This document shows positions 8,200-17,298 of a stretch of DNA of 21,009 nucleotides, in pieces. Position numbers and translations under genes: made by a program. The notes under the pieces were generated by a model that worked only from the letters and a program-made list of their open reading frames with translations, did no database searches and had not been told where the DNA came from. Each line of letters starts with the position of its first letter. Positions within the stretch are counted from its first letter, which is position 1. The DNA is from Phlegmacium glaucopus. Taxonomy: Eukaryota > Basidiomycota > Agaricomycetes > Agaricales > Cortinariaceae. The DNA lies in NCBI GenBank assembly GCA_015039465.1, contig MU129999.1:189046-210054 (forward strand), read 5' to 3'.

Positions 8200-9391
8200 C
8201 ATCCGTCTTCAATTCTATTCTCTGCCAAATCGCTCTGACTGCTATATATTATTTTTTCACCGTCGTATATCGGCGAGGTATATTTTTCCAGTTATATTAT
8301 ATAAAGTTGGTCAATACAGCAACTTTCTATTTCGACTTTGCATTCTACTGCGTGAAATGTCACTCAACACCTCAACAAACCCAAACCCAATCGCTCAAGA
8401 CCCGATGGCGGAGGCGGATATTGTCCCTGTCGCGGTGTGTGGAACCTCCAAATCTGTGTTTCAACAGTCTCTGGACAGCCCTACCCAAGCTATGGCCTGC
8501 GCTCACTCATTGGACCCACAAGACTAGGATTGGGTGAGTATAGTACCGCGTGGTCATCTAGGTGCAGCCGTTCGTGTGGTTTGGCAGCTTGTTCCAAAGT
8601 GATATACTCTTGCCCCAACTCTCGTTAATTGCTCGTTAACATTCTTCATACATCTGATACCAGCTAAAAAGTCCCTCGCCCACAATCGTTCTTCCTGGAT
8701 TTCTGATTAGAGCCCGGTTGCTATGTTCTCAAGTGTAATATGGAACCATTCTTCGGTCTCCTGCTCCTGCTCTAAAACTGGAATCTCTGCATCAAAATTT
8801 CATGCAAGATAGATGCTACCCGTACAACGCATAACAATATTCTTTCGAAAGATCATTCTGAGAAGGTCGGTACGCGAATCTAAAAATATGAGCAAAAAGA
8901 CTTGTAGCAGACTGACACCAACCGTATTGCCCAAGTTATTCAGAGACAATGACACTACTGAGCAGCGTCAAAATGTCAGAACGGAAAATAATCAGGATTC
9001 GCAAAGATGTCGACTATTACTGATTAATAACTAAGTGTAATATAAACCCCTGGGTGCCATCTTCTCGACAGGCAAAACCCGGGCTTCTCGTCGCCCACTG
9101 ATCAAATATGCCTTGGTCAAATAGGTGAGGCTGGTCAAAACCGGCACAGCGATCAGCCGCAGGCACTGTCTGGGGTAAAAAGAAAGACACCACCCCGGCA
9201 GCAAGTTATATGCAAGCAAAGACATCTAGATACCGTGTATGTCACATATGGTACATCAAGAAGGGAGGACTATGGTGGATGGCGGGTAGTATGGCCAGGT
9301 CGGAATTAAACAAAGAATTCTTGCTTCTGGTACGCCTGTCGTCGACATTTGTTTGGGAAGATACAAGTTGCCTCGACCGAGCAGGACGTGT
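8200..9391. other. Unit-2 tail; no secure gene
   Basis: About 8205-8360 is AT-rich and similar to about 11420-11590 of unit 3; both share ACAGCAACTTTCTATTTCGAC. TATA-like sequences (TTATATAAAG near 8298) precede an ATG at 8358 opening 56 codons, but unit 3 stops early in this frame. A splice-like site GGGTGAGT at about 8531 matches GGTGAGT at about 15430 in unit 4, both after codons for RLGL. A basic 73-codon frame at 8813-9034 has no relative I could find. Unit-3 similarity starts near 9020. Confidence 0.35.
9245..9256 (-). promoter_or_regulatory. Conserved 12-mer CATATGGTACAT downstream of alpha, unit 3
   Basis: It lies 136 bp beyond the alpha stop, embedded in a longer similarity to 5970-6040 (GGGAGGA.TATGG). 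Confidence 0.5.
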
Positions 9392-9881
9392 CTAGTTGAG
9401 GCACGTTTTGAGGGCGGCGACAAGTGGTTCGTTGTTGACGAAGTTCCGTTTATAAGGAATAAATTTGCGAATGAAGAGCAAGAGATTCTGCTGATACAAT
9501 TTTGAATACGAAATCCAGGACGCTGTTGAGGATGTACATACTTTGATGGAGTGATTACTAGTTTGCTCTGCTCCACGGTCAAAGGTCGCAGGGCTTTCTG
9601 CTTCAAAAATAGTCTGCGCGTCGGCATCCTCATCACAGGCACACTCCAATGCATCCTTCGGATCGTCGCGCAAATCGATGGTTTTCTGAGGCAAAATAAT
9701 GCAAAGTCAACCAAACATACAATAGGCCATACGGATTATGTACCATCAAAGAGTCTGGAGCTGTTGGGAGCATCGCAGGAGACTCATATGAATCAAACTG
9801 AAGTGTGGTTGGCAGTAAAGAGTGGTGGCCGGATGTAAGAACGAGCATAAAAGACGGCCACGGCTTGCGAGAGGGCGACAT
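9392..9881 (-). CDS. Alpha gene, unit 3, 126 codons in three exons
   Basis: Exons are 9881-9744, 9685-9542 and 9490-9392, with introns of 58 and 51 nt (GTACAT...CTCAG and GTATGT...TCAG). The product opens MSPSRKPWPSFMLVLTSGHH, continues KTIDLRDDPKD in exon 2 with an acidic CDEDADAQTIFEAE stretch, and ends in the basic tail QNLLLFIRKFIPYKRNF plus about 15 more residues. The intron found between TEVP and TTSV in unit 4 is absent here, as in unit 2. The full frame is intact. Soluble protein by appearance; no known domain was recognised. Confidence 0.8.
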
Positions 9882-10010
9882 GTAGTCTGCGAACGAAATA
9901 AGTCAAAAGAGCGAAAGCGAAAACACCACCGTTGGAATTTGAATGTGATGATTCTGCAGTGAGAAGTTGGTGAAAAAGTGGGAAAAGGTGAAAAAAGGGT
10001 CTGCTTGGTT

Positions 10011-10016
10011 CTCATA
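10011..10016 (-). promoter_or_regulatory. Degenerate TATA box of alpha, unit 3
   Basis: TATGAG on the minus strand at the aligned position, 135 bp before ATG, replacing TATAAG of units 1, 2 and 5. Confidence 0.4.
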
Positions 10017-10054
10017 GAGCTAGACTTTGCATCGATGCAGGGCACGAGCCACGT

Positions 10055-10580
10055 CGAATTGGGTAATGCGAAAGCTCAACTACTCCCGATCCATGACCGC
10101 CAAACCTAGGGACTTGTAAAGGCTCAACATACTTGGACTGAGGCTGGAACTGAGACTCTAAAGAAAGGAGGGCCGGAGGGCCTTCATATCTACCATCCAG
10201 CGGTATTTCTCCCTGATAATTGGGACTGGTTTTTACATTCACGGCTGTGCCCGCCGGAAAATCTTGCCTTCTGACCTTGCATTCCTGTATGACGAACAGT
10301 CAGCTCCTCCCGAATTGTTAACCAGCAAAAATATCCCATGCAGCAACTGGCTTTGGATTACAAAACGACAGAAAAGACAGAAAGGAGGACAGCCTCGACT
10401 CTTTTGAAGCTACTCGATAATGATATTGCCGCGCTGCTACTTAGTCTGTTGGTCCCAAGGGCAGCTCAACGTCACCAGCTCGACGTGGAGACTGAATGCA
10501 TGTCCATATTATCCAACAACGCATCTCGAACATCGCATTTTTGTCATCCCAGATTCTCTTGTCGCGTCGCGTCGACATCA
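10055..10580. other. Unit-3 interval upstream of the palindrome; candidate plus-strand exon
   Basis: A plus-strand frame, 10338-10658, follows an intron-like acceptor (CCCATGCAG at about 10334-10342). It reads STLLKLLDNDIAALLLSLLV, weakly like LLESTSNRLLYKLNQLQLV at about 14155-14215 in unit 4, also on the plus strand. A helical, leucine-rich segment of beta is possible. The upstream sequence contains stops. Confidence 0.3.
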
Positions 10581-10583
10581 TCT

Positions 10584-10597
10584 GTGACAGATGTCAC
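10584..10597. promoter_or_regulatory. Palindrome GTGACA-GA-TGTCAC, unit 3
   Basis: Six-base arms, placed about 104 bp before GAGGTGTGACC (10691-10701), as in the other units. Confidence 0.5.
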
Positions 10598-10667
10598 GTT
10601 ACGGCACAATATGGGTGCAAGCGGAAGTGTGAGTCATATCTCGAATTATCCGCCATGATATTCATGA

Positions 10668-10862
10668 TTTGACACGAACAGCATAACATTGAGGTGTGAC
10701 CAAGACCGGAGACACCTAACAACAAACAAGCAGGAACCCAGCCAGCAGCCAACGCAGGAAGATCGATGTAGACCCCTGTGTATCCAACACGCAAAAAAAA
10801 AGGATAGAACCCCAAGCATCCAGATGGAAGAGAAGCGCCGTTCGACAAACATTTTCAAATGA
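10668..10862 (+). CDS. Candidate beta 3' exon, unit 3
   Basis: The open frame follows a TGA at 10665 and runs to TGA 10860-10862. It contains LRCDQDRRHL, then a Gln/Thr-rich stretch, then basic MEEKRRST. Units 1 and 4 have LRCD followed by variable Gln/Ser/Lys-rich sequence and a basic end at the same place. Low-complexity purine-rich DNA could produce this by chance, so confidence is limited. Upstream exons are not resolved. Confidence 0.35.
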   Translation, partial: FDTNSITLRCDQDRRHLTTNKQEPSQQPTQEDRCRPLCIQHAKKKDRTPSIQMEEKRRSTNIFK

Positions 10863-11288
10863 CTCACTCACCAGATTAGAGACCTGACTTTTTTCTGAGT
10901 GAGATGTAAAGTCTGCATGTCTGAGTCCTTGTGGCTGACGGTCGATGCCATCTCAACCGTCTGGACGCAAGATTTCCAGCAACAAGAACCGCCATTAGAC
11001 CTGACAGATGACTTTCTTGAATGCTAATGAACGATGGGCTTTTCCTTGCCCGACCATGCAATTTGACTTGTCGCCCACTACGTCTGAACCCAACGCAACA
11101 GGACGCCATGACTGTTCCAATGCTAGTCACAGGGATTGGCCATGAGGTTAAGCACCTGCATCTCTAATAACAGGACCCAATATTCCTACACTGGAATATT
11201 TTTCGGACGAGATTGTAGCTGTGGCATATGTCGAGGCTGGTGAATCGAAGTATCCGTGATATCGTACTATGAGCATTTAAACCGAGTC
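10863..11288. other. Unit-3 interval between beta and gamma
   Basis: Similar to 7670-8059 of unit 2 along its whole length. It contains the antisense donor GGTGAGTG next to the beta stop. Minus-strand frames upstream of it (ATG at 11130) are open but out of register with unit 2. Nothing is secure. Confidence 0.35.
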
Positions 11289-11418
11289 ATGTCGACTAAG
11301 GAAGAGGTTAATAATATATCGGACGGTGAGTGCATATTTTCTTGAGGCCGTGAGGTTCTGGTGGCTGACTGAGAAGCCAGGAGGAGGATCGAGTAGCGGT
11401 GTTTCAAAGTTCGCATAA
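11289..11418 (+). CDS. Gamma, tiny spliced ORF, unit 3 (24 codons)
   Basis: Exon 11289-11325 (MSTKEEVNNISD plus one base), intron 11326-11380 (GTGAGT...CCAG with a GGCTGACTGA branch region), exon 11381-11418 reading GGSSSGVSKFA then TAA. Intron position and phase match unit 2, and differences in exon 1 are a codon-sized insertion and conservative changes. That suggests translation of at least exon 1. Confidence 0.4.
11396..11409 (+). promoter_or_regulatory. Conserved 14-mer GCGGTGTTTCAAAG, unit 3
   Basis: Identical to the unit 2 and unit 4 copies. Confidence 0.5.
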
Positions 11419-12374
11419 CAAACTCGCCAGCACCCGCCGCCATTATTTCTCTTCTCTCCCAAATCGCTCTGACTGCTAGATATTATTTTTTTACCGTGGT
11501 ATATCGGCGAGAAATAATTTTACAGTTATCGTCAGTTAGGTCAATACAGCAACTTTCTATTTCGACTTGACATTCCACGGCGTGAAATGCGAATTCTCTC
11601 ACCCTAACAAAAGCATCACCCACGATGCTCCATCCAGGCGGATGTGGTTTTTCTTCTTGCCCAAGCGCAGTATGTGGAGCTGCTAAATCTGTTGATATAT
11701 CTGCGTAGCGCGCAGGGGGCGTAACGTAATTTTATGGAACGATATATTCAACAGTTTTGTTGTATTTTCGTGCGTCAGTGACTTTTGGATTCTAGATTGA
11801 TCCACTGACACTATTTACAGCACTATGCCCCCCCACTCAAACAAACTCGCATTTGAACTATGCGTCTATGAGCATGAGGTCCTATCGTTCCCTTTCCTGA
11901 GCTTCTAGACACTAAGGACAGGTCCTCCTGCCCTGCCTGTGGAACTCATGAGATCTCACAAGCCGAAGACCTGACGAGGCCGAACTCGCAGAGCCAATAG
12001 GCAGAACATGCATGACTTCTATTTATGTTGTCTCGGGTCAGATTGGAGTAATCATGTGGTAGAGAGACCAGCCAACTGTCCTTTTCATATCCTCTCTGTT
12101 GAACGCTCCCGCTCAATTAACGGTATGATGCGTTCTGGAACCCTGGATAGTAGTCTTTGGATTCCAGCTATTTGACTGCTGGTGGGTATTCAGAAAATAT
12201 AAAAGCACTGTCATGTTCCTCTGTGCCTTTATTACGACTTGACTTCCGGTGTGGATGTATCTAGGCTGACTTTCGTGAAATTTCTGTTGTAGAAATCAAG
12301 AAATTTGAAGCAAGGCAAGGTTACGAGTGGCTCTACTTTTCTTGCTCATATTCCTTACTTCTACATAAATTGAA
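11419..12374. other. Unit-3 tail sharing blocks with unit 4
   Basis: Block 11885-12060 aligns with about 15612-15795 (shared CCTATCGTTCC, CCGAACTCGCAGAGCC and CAGATTGGAGTAAT). Block 12277-12325 aligns with about 15866-15915 (TTTCTGTTGTAG/TTTTTGTTGCAG then AAATCAAGAAAT). The second block looks like an intron acceptor and short exon. One plus frame in the first block contains CPACG but is out of frame in unit 4, so no gene is called. Confidence 0.45.
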
Positions 12375-12514
12375 TTGCAGAAATATTGGACCTTGGTATC
12401 TCATAAATCAACTCCACTATTTCCATTGTCCGACACCTATTTTCCGATAAAAGTTAAATACATCATTAAGGTGCCGCACCACTTTATCGCTGAGACTCCG
12501 GATGTACTTGGCGG
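12375..12514 (+). CDS. Candidate internal exon, unit-3 tail
   Basis: The open segment follows an acceptor-like GAATTGCAG and ends at a strong donor GTAAGTATA. It encodes KYWTLVSHKSTPLFPLSD and continues with ...HHFIAETPDVLG. Both borders fit fungal splicing and the peptide is not low-complexity. Partner exons are uncertain (perhaps the AAATCAAG block just upstream), and no copy was found in the other units. A TA-dinucleotide run (about 12517-12531) lies in the following intron. No family recognised. Confidence 0.3.
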
Positions 12515-12584
12515 TAAGTATATATATATATTCGTAACGAGTCGATATCTACTTCACCGACACGGCGGCCATCTGAAAACATAG

Positions 12585-12961
12585 TGGGGGTACACATAGA
12601 AGTGAGATTGCAGAGTTCAAACTTCGATGCGAGTGAATGGCAAATATTCTATTTGAAACATGCAAATTTAAAAGAAATATTCGATAGATCTACGATATAC
12701 CAAGACTATAAAAACTCAGTGGGACCTATAATGGAGAAAGAGAGCGGGTAAGAACTGAACTCGTGACCATCGTTGGCTCACAGGAGTCGGTTGGGGGTAG
12801 GAAACTTCAAATATGTTAGAGCGGCATATGGTACATTGGAAGGTAAAGATAGGATTGATTAAAGGATATTGGATTGCATATAAAGGAACGGGTTGGCACT
12901 GAGGTTTCCGCCGACATGGGTGGACGAGGGAGTCTTGAGTCGGGGCATGTTTTGGTAGGAG
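12585..12961. other. Unit 3/4 boundary
   Basis: AT-rich; no gene seen. Unit-4 alpha downstream similarity begins near 12820. Confidence 0.4.
12825..12836 (-). promoter_or_regulatory. Conserved 12-mer CATATGGTACAT downstream of alpha, unit 4
   Basis: It lies 126 bp beyond the alpha stop, in otherwise diverged sequence. Confidence 0.5.
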
Positions 12962-13489
12962 TTAGGTAGAAGAAGACATTTTCTTGACGAGACGTTTGAA
13001 TACGAACTTGCGAAGGAAGGCCAACAAATTCGCCTGGTAACAATTAGATTCTAAGTAGACGTAGGGATGGCAATAGGGCATACATACTTTGATTGGATTA
13101 CCAGCCTCTTTTGCTATATTTCCTGAAGATGACGGCTCGGTTTCTTCGAAAATGGTGGGCAAGTGGACATATTCTTGATTGACAGAGGTAGTCTAATATA
13201 AGGAAACATTTATTTAGCATAAAAGTCTCAGTTTGGGATGTTGAACTCACGGGGACCTCTGTATAACTGCTACGGTCATCCTCAGGTTCACCGCGAAGAT
13301 CAACGGTCTTCTAACGGATGATAGGTTAATGTAGGCAAAAAAATGAACATAACTACACACCATCAGGTGACCCGGCGCGCTTGGAAGTAATACACACGTA
13401 TCAAATGTAGTTGGATGACGACGGTGAGAACAATGTCCGGAGGTGAGAGCCAGCGTGAACGATGGCATGGGAATATTTGAGATTGCCAT
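12962..13489 (-). CDS. Alpha gene, unit 4, 121 codons in four exons
   Basis: Exons are 13489-13361, 13310-13251, 13192-13088 and 13033-12962. Introns are 50, 58 and 54 nt with GTGTGT, GTGAGT and GTATGT donors and AG acceptors, all between codons. The product starts MAISNIPMPSFTLALTSGHC. Exon 2 begins KTVDLRGEPEDD, exon 3 contains LPTIFEETEPSSSG, and exon 4 is ANLLAFLRKFVFKRLVKK plus five residues. Exon lengths 2 and 3 (20 and 35 codons) equal those of the copy at 18329-18875 although the protein sequence is very different. An internal Met (MPSF) is an alternative start. Confidence 0.8.
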
Positions 13490-13619
13490 GAAACAAGAGG
13501 TTTGAGGTCGCTTGGATAGAAAAGAAAGTGAGGGCCGTAAAAAGAGTGAACCGTGCAAGTGAAAATACTGGTAGAGAGCAAGAAAGGAAGCGAAGAAAGG
13601 ATTTTGGAACTTGCTGGGT

Positions 13620-13626
13620 TTTATAT
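13620..13626 (-). promoter_or_regulatory. TATA box of alpha, unit 4
   Basis: ATATAAA on the minus strand, 137 bp before ATG, followed upstream by GAATTTGGTAATG (13641-13653). Confidence 0.5.
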
Positions 13627-13653
13627 GTGCAAATCATACTGAATTTGGTAATG

Positions 13654-14315
13654 GTTTGACTCGACCGCACGCTGCACCCTAATTTCGTTTGAGCGTGAAC
13701 GCATCCCCGGGCTCAACCCCAACGCTAAAAGTGTGGACAGGAACAACTTCGACAATCGCTGCTCAACGTTTAAATCCGAATACATCCACCAGACCGTTGG
13801 AACGCCATTGGAAATGAAGTCTGGGAAACCTCCACCAGATTTGCCTTATAGAAGAAATTTGCACCTCGAACGACGAACACTTTCCCATTTCCGACTGGCA
13901 GACAGATACCCAGAGTGCTCGCTAAGGATTGTGAATCTGGCCATTAAGGTCTGTTGGTAGCCTTTCATTCAATCCAAGTTTATGAATGCGCTGGTTCTAC
14001 AGGTGATATAAAGTCAGCTTCACTTTGGCCTGGCACATGCATGACACTATGGAAACCCCCTGATACGGTCCTAGTCAACCATTGTGTTTAGGAGCAGCAC
14101 GTGTAGGATATTGCTCTTTCAGAACGCCAAAGAGCGCTCGCGACACATGATGATGCTCCTCGAATCAACTTCCAACAGACTCCTATACAAGCTCAATCAA
14201 CTTCAACTTGTGCCCAAGTCGAACGTCCGCCTGCCACCTAAATATCTTCCCAGATGTTTCAAGAAGGTATTGACGCGTTGACTTGTTATGTCCTCCAAAT
14301 CGACTGGCTCCTTGA
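13654..14315. other. Unit-4 interval with possible upstream beta exons
   Basis: A plus frame 13733-13960 (MDRNNFDNRCSTFKSEY...) is open to a weak donor, and 14084-14281 reads ...LLESTSNRLLYKLNQLQLV, resembling the leucine-rich stretch in unit 3. These could be upstream exons of beta, but I cannot find consistent splice sites across the units. Confidence 0.3.
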
Positions 14316-14603
14316 ATCCGACGTACGGACATTCGTGACATCATCACGATCACAGCCAATAATAGACGAAGTGAGTCAGGGAGCAATATCTCCCTTTCAT
14401 CCATCCACCATGGCAACAAAGATTTTAATACGAACAGCAGTTTAAGGTGTGACAAGGGTCAGACGAGTTTCCAAAACCAGTCGCAGAGCAGCGAAGCCGT
14501 CAACGCAGCAAAATTAGAAAAACATCCGCACAAGCAGCACATGCAGTCTGCCTCTCAAGCGCTAAAGCGAAAAAAAGGGGCGGAATGCACAAGAAATTAT
14601 TGA
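14316..14603 (+). CDS. Candidate beta 3' exon, unit 4
   Basis: The frame is open from after TGA 14313-14315 to TGA 14601-14603. It contains RTDIRDIITITANN (compare RTNPCDVVTVTHG in unit 1), SSLRCDKGQ (compare DDLRCDRKQ) and a basic end ALKRKKGAEC. The alignment with unit 1 is in frame over about 40 codons despite strong nucleotide divergence, which is the best evidence for beta coding. A second frame over the same DNA (14254-14445) is also open, so the reading is not settled. Confidence 0.4.
   Translation: MRRTDIRDIITITANNRRSESGSNISLSSIHHGNKDFNTNSSLRCDKGQTSFQNQSQSSEAVNAAKLEKHPHKQHMQSASQALKRKKGAECTRNY
14334..14348. promoter_or_regulatory. Interrupted palindrome CGTGA-N5-TCACG, unit 4
   Basis: Five-base arms, about 105 bp before TTTAAGGTGTGAC (14441-14453). 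Confidence 0.45.
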
Positions 14604-15120
14604 ATCTAATGGACCGACGCACCAAACTAGCCTGAATATCTGATGGACTAAGTGAGACACTCAAGCTCAGCCGCTCATGCCCTCCCGGTTGCCCTAGGTT
14701 GCCAACTCTGTCGTCTGAACGCAGGACTTATTCAGAGACCAACTTGGACCGTAAAAATACCAAGAGATCCAGAAAGTAACAGACTAACGAACTGTTGGCT
14801 GTGACTTGCAACTCGGTGATCATTGGAAGCAGAGATCCCTGAGAACCCTGCTGGTGAAGGCTGACCGTTCTAACGCAAACAATTTCGTTGGCGATTGAGA
14901 TTGAGTCTGGTCATAAATTGGCCATAAACCACAGCTAGTTGGACGAATATGGAACCGCCATCGTGGCCTATCGAATATCCTGGTCGGTGAGTCAGTGGTA
15001 ACCCAAATATTATCATGGCCCTTGATATTGAATAGCGACGAGGATAAGTTAGGTATGGCAAGTGTGTACTGTGAAAGGCTGAAGTTGTGGGTGGCTGACT
15101 AGAAACTAGGAGGATAAGCG
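14604..15120. other. Unit-4 interval leading to gamma equivalent; gamma ORF not intact
   Basis: The intron-like block GGTGGCTGACTAGAAACTAG is retained at about 15090-15109, but the expected gamma first exon contains a stop after ATGGCCCTTGATATTGAA. The gamma peptide is therefore lost or different in this unit. Confidence 0.35.
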
Positions 15121-15134
15121 GCGGTGTTTCAAAG
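15121..15134 (+). promoter_or_regulatory. Conserved 14-mer GCGGTGTTTCAAAG, unit 4
   Basis: Identical to the unit 2 and unit 3 copies although gamma's first exon is broken here, which argues for a non-coding role of the motif. Confidence 0.5.
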
Positions 15135-16597
15135 TTCAATTACACCTGCACCCACACTGGCAGGACCTTGCTGCATTCCAGTCCTTGATACCTTCTGTTA
15201 CACTTCTACCGTCGTCAATTGGCCGACAGATATTTTTTCTGTATTTCAGACAATCCTTGGGCTGTTTTTTCTCGACTCTGATGTTAACCCTACTTTTCAA
15301 AATCAAAATGCGAAATTAGAAGCCCAACCTCAACCTCAATATCTCAAGGACAAATCTTCAAGCTTTAACCAGAGTTCAAACGTTAGATTTTCAGAGACTG
15401 AAGACCTTAGTTCGAGACTGGGCTTAGGTGAGTCGAGTGTGTTATTTCGCCTCAGCGTTGATTTGGACTCATCACGACAGAAGGCTGCTGTATTATTTCT
15501 TTTAGAACACACGCAACGTTCAAAGTAACGCCATTCCTCGACTATTGTTCTACATCTTTACGGTCATGAAAAGTTGGGATTTACCCCACGATTATACAAA
15601 AATAACAACATCCTATCGTTCCTTCTCCTGAACCTGTGCTAGACTGTCCTACCCTGGTTGTGGAATTCGTGAGGTCTCGCAAGCTGAATACCTGACTAGA
15701 CCGAACTCGCAGAGCCGACAAAGAGAACATGACTTGTATCTACGTCGCACCTCCTCGATTGATCCAACATCTCAGGTCAGATTGGAGTAATTATGCGGCA
15801 GACGGCCTTCGCCTATTCCTGCCAAACGGCTGTTGAACGCGCCTGCGCATCCTGGGTACCTGGCATGGAATTTTTGTTGCAGAAATCAAGAAATGTGGAA
15901 TCAGGGCAAGGTTTACGAGCCACCCCGAGTCCCAGCATGCAGAATTCACGCAGCGGTCACGGGTCGGCCGTGCTGAATAATTCAGTACCATACGCGCTGA
16001 GGCCGAAGCTTGAAGGATATCCTCCAAATTTTAATGGACTAAGCACTTCTGAATCATTGCTTATGGTCGCCTGTCACCTCCGTTTATATTACGGGCTTTC
16101 AAAGATCTGCATCTCCTTCTGCCTCTTCAAGGTTCAAGTTCAAGGTTCAATGCTTTTGGCATTATTTGCGCCCTTGCATTCTGGCAACGTACCATTACTC
16201 AGTACTCAAGTGCGACTCCTAAAGGATTTGCCAAGTTGCGTCTTGGTCTTTCCCTCTAGTATATTGCCGTTCCGACGCTTCTGCCGTGCTAGATTGGGTT
16301 ATTCCAGACTCAACCAAGGTTGAAGCCTTTTTGATCCTAGGTGCCTGCTCGATAACTGGCTCATGATGACCGCCGCTCACTAGGCCGGACTTCGGATCTG
16401 GAACAGCTAAAAGAGCTCCGACGCATCAAGTAGCCCACCACTGACTCAATGGCTGAACAGCGAATACATAGTCATGTTCCTACATGAAAGGTAACCGCCT
16501 TGGTATAGTACTACATTTACACAAGGTTGTAAACGCGACTCAAAAAGACCCACGCATTGTTCTCCTGGTCTACAACAAGTAACTGCGTCGCAGATTG
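15135..16597. other. Unit-4 tail; shared blocks with unit 3, no secure gene
   Basis: A 134-codon plus frame (15124-15528) contains SSRLGLGE at a GGTGAGT donor-like site and may hold an exon. The longest ORF of the window (15793-16323, 176 codons) overlaps blocks shared with unit 3, where the same frame has an immediate stop, so I do not call it. Short CAAGGTTCAAGTT repeats lie near 16128-16150. Similarity to the mirrored left flank begins at about 16495. Confidence 0.35.
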
Positions 16598-16858
16598 CTA
16601 GTGGCCAGAGTTAGATATAAAGGATGGCTTTATTGAGGGATAAAACGTACGTCCTCCTGGGAATTCGCATTCTTCTTGTCGCTTCCTCTGGGAAGAAGTT
16701 AGTAAAAGTCCATTGATCTTTGCTGATCCGGAGGCCCCAAACGAAGTTGCTAATTGTGATGGCCTGCGCTTAATTGTAGGCCTTGCGCTATTCGTAGCGA
16801 TGGCTTGACCTACTGTGCAAGCTATCACAAAGATGTAGACGCTCTTGAGCAACAACAT
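16598..16858 (-). CDS. Delta: candidate secreted, dibasic-processed peptide precursor, 86 codons
   Basis: The single open frame runs from ATG 16858 to TAG 16598-16600. The N-terminus MLLLKSVYIFVIACTVGQA looks like a signal peptide, with a plausible cleavage after about residue 21. KRR (30-32) and RKR (58-60) are Kex2-type sites; cutting at the second would release a 26-residue C-terminal peptide ending SFISNSGH. The mirrored copy (1904-2173) has the same layout with about 80 percent of residues kept and only codon-sized length changes, so the frame is under selection. The ORF could extend to 16921, but the other copy's 10-nt upstream insertion rules that out. No intron. Family not recognised. 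Confidence 0.7.
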   Translation of the reverse strand: MLLLKSVYIFVIACTVGQAIATNSARPTIKRRPSQLATSFGASGSAKINGLLLTSSQRKRQEECEFPGGRTFYPSIKPSFISNSGH

Positions 16859-17026
16859 GGTGAGGATAACTTTGAACTTGTAGTAAAACATCCTTTGAAA
16901 TTTATGTAACCCCAATACCAAATCAATAGGCTTGGCAAGAGATTGATAGTTATCTCCCTAGATTTTATTGGTCCATTCGTAAATGATGGGGAGAAAACGA
17001 CCGGAGATTGATTATCAGTGTGCTCG

Positions 17027-17093
17027 ACATATCAGACAGCCGACAGTCTGATAGCGTGCCAAAATCGTTGCAAGCGCCGCCTGTCTGATATGT
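17027..17093. repeat. Inverted repeat, 13-bp arms, 41-nt loop
   Basis: ACATATCAGACAG at 17027-17039 and its exact complement CTGTCTGATATGT at 17081-17093; GTCTGATA also occurs within the loop. It could form a hairpin; there is no T-run to suggest a terminator. Confidence 0.6.
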
Positions 17094-17298
17094 TACTCAC
17101 ATACAGTCATACACTGGCAGTGGTCAGTGGGAAAATGAGATTTTATCGGTCTCGGAATGCAGCACATGTGATGAATCGACTGACAGGTTGCTCTATATGT
17201 TGATGGTTTGACTTTTGGATCTGAGAAGCGTCTAAGCGTACAAGAGACCGGAAATTGCTGATCTTATCAATCACCATCATCCTCAGTTTCATCGTCGT

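Noticed and set aside
15793..16323. Longest ORF of the window (176 codons) as a gene
   Set aside because: It overlaps blocks shared with unit 3, where the same frame stops almost immediately (ATG TGG TAG). It has no signature and no splice support.
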